A DNA stretch of 64,000 bases from Tetrapyrgos nigripes (taxonomy: Eukaryota > Basidiomycota > Agaricomycetes > Agaricales > Campanellaceae), in the NCBI GenBank assembly GCA_013368315.1, contig JAACJM010000132.1, forward strand, positions 124,001-188,000, written 5' to 3'. Position numbers and translations under genes: made by a program. A model generated the notes under the pieces. The model was not told where the DNA came from, made no database searches, and worked only from the letters and a program-made list of their open reading frames with translations. Position 1 is the first letter of the stretch. Every line of letters begins with the position of its first letter. Below, one piece after another: positions 62,973 through 64,000 of the stretch.

Positions 62973-63051
62973 TCTTTTTTGAAAAAATCGGCTCAACTTA
63001 CTCTCTTTTACGCCCTCTCATCTCTCTCTCTCACACTACTCCTATTCCATC

Positions 63052-64000
63052 ATGTCCCAAAACTGGACATATTACAACACTCCAGCTCCCTCCTTCGATC
63101 CCCACACCGGCGCGGATACCACTGCTCCCGCCGTTGATCCCAACACACCCGCCAATATCAGCTTTGCTGAGTACGTTGCCATTGGCGAGGCCATCAACGC
63201 CATCAAAGATCTACAGGATTGGCACACAGCCACCACCACCACTCTTGATGACATTCAAACTCGTTTGACCATCCAGGACACCATCCTACATAACATCCAG
63301 GACGCTCAAACCAATACCGCTATGTCCATTCGCAACATCGAAGTCATCGTGACTAACCTTACTCAACAACCCTCCACCCAATCACCGACTACCAGCGATC
63401 AATCAGGTTCTACTTCGACTTCTACGTCTGATCCAATGGCGAACACTGCCTTCACGACATCCTCCTCCACTACCACGACATCTTCTTCTCAGAAACCCCC
63501 CACTTTCGAACTTCCGGACAAATTCAAAGGAAAGGCATCAGAGGTGGAATATTTTATCAGAGAAGTGAAAGATGCAATTGAGTTGTTGGGTTTATCTTTG
63601 CCTTCGGACAGGCAGAAGTGTATTTGGATGGCTAGGTTATTAGGAGATGGTTCACCAAAGCAATGGTATTTTTCCATCATGACTAGCGAACCGGAACTTC
63701 TCAATTCTTTTGACAACTTTATTCAACATTTTAAGGATCATTTCGGGGATAGTAATCTCGAGTATAACGCCGAGATGAAACTCAAGAAGCTCAAGCAAAC
63801 CGGCTCGGCTTCAGCATATGCCTCTCGATTCTCCGAATTGGTTGTTCACGTCGATTGGAGTGAATCCACGAAAATCAATCAATTCTACACTAATCTCAAA
63901 ACCACCACCAAGGACTACATCAGCCAAAGGAAACATGATGAACGTCCGAAGAAGTTCCTTGACTACATAAAGTGGGTTATCAACATCGACAATTGTGTTC
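63052..64000 (+). CDS. element F Gag, open to the window end
   Basis: ATG 63052 starts MSQNWTYYNTPAPSFDPHTG and the frame has no stop in the 316 codons seen. The N-terminal part has a coiled-coil-like region (AINAIKDLQDW, LTIQDTILHNIQDAQTNTAMSIRNI) that is missing from C and D. A Ser/Thr linker and the capsid region follow (FELPDKFKGKASEVEYFI, FGDSNLEYNAEMKLKKLKQTG, VVHVDWSESTKINQFYTNL). The cysteine motif lies outside the window. Confidence 0.88.
   Translation, partial: MSQNWTYYNTPAPSFDPHTGADTTAPAVDPNTPANISFAEYVAIGEAINAIKDLQDWHTATTTTLDDIQTRLTIQDTILHNIQDAQTNTAMSIRNIEVIVTNLTQQPSTQSPTTSDQSGSTSTSTSDPMANTAFTTSSSTTTTSSSQKPPTFELPDKFKGKASEVEYFIREVKDAIELLGLSLPSDRQKCIWMARLLGDGSPKQWYFSIMTSEPELLNSFDNFIQHFKDHFGDSNLEYNAEMKLKKLKQTGSASAYASRFSELVVHVDWSESTKINQFYTNLKTTTKDYISQRKHDERPKKFLDYIKWVINIDNCV

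Larger units (their letters stand above)
62703..64000 (+). mobile_element. gypsy element F, 5' part, continues past the window
   Basis: A 257-bp LTR followed by a primer site and an open gag. It interrupts the KDZ transposase at ACQYPLEGED. Gag closely matches elements C and D, so it is the least damaged member of that family here. The 3' LTR and target duplication cannot be checked. Confidence 0.88.

Overview
The window reads as a transposon-dense chromosomal segment of a filamentous basidiomycete, most likely an agaricomycete. The reasons are short introns (about 45-80 bp, GT-AG and one GC-AG), a KDZ-type transposase of the sort common in mushroom genomes, chromodomain Ty3/gypsy elements, and a large multi-membrane-span gene family that I know from mushroom genomes without a function. 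No bacterial features, rRNA genes or CRISPR arrays are visible. Family assignments come from motifs read by eye; the species is not determined.

Layout. 50-5088: a nearly complete Ty1/copia element on the minus strand with 236-bp LTRs and a 5-bp target duplication, inserted into an 11-codon tandem repeat of a multi-exon host gene. 5094-9763: exon-like host sequence on the plus strand (three gene-like stretches). 10654-10740: a tRNA-like unit. 10808-14888: a decayed minus-strand gypsy pol ('B'). 14894-20348: a sushi/Tf1-like gypsy element ('A') inserted in B. 20349-24444: a rearranged block flanked by 0.8-kb inverted repeats; it holds B's protease, A's 3' LTR and A's chromodomain end, all inverted. 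24445-25525: a gag fragment of a third gypsy family ('C').

25526-35303 and 36326-56958 are two copies of one tandem segmental duplication (about 9.8 kb of ancestral unit). Each carries a small conserved 'CHYR..KTV..EYT' protein locus (two per unit), a decayed membrane-protein-like locus, and a large four-span protein gene (958 and 1063 codons). Copy 2 is longer because it received a 6.2-kb gypsy element with 131-bp LTRs ('E', 38645-44869) and a deleted gypsy element ('D', 45128-49643), the latter with a DNA transposon inside its 3' LTR. Copy 1 supplies the empty sites for both insertions.

56959-60540 holds a spliced hypothetical gene and short repeats. 60563-62702 is a broken KDZ transposase on the minus strand, cut by the LTR of a further gypsy element ('F', 62703 to the window end) whose gag is open to the last base.

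Themes. Most retroelement stop codons are TGA where CGA would be expected, and LTR pairs differ mainly at CpG, pointing to methylation-linked decay. Elements A and F both show the geometry of self-primed (Tf1/sushi-type) reverse transcription. The best candidates for undescribed biology are the duplicated four-span gene with its small companion, and the long-inverted-repeat element at 20.3-24.4 kb.
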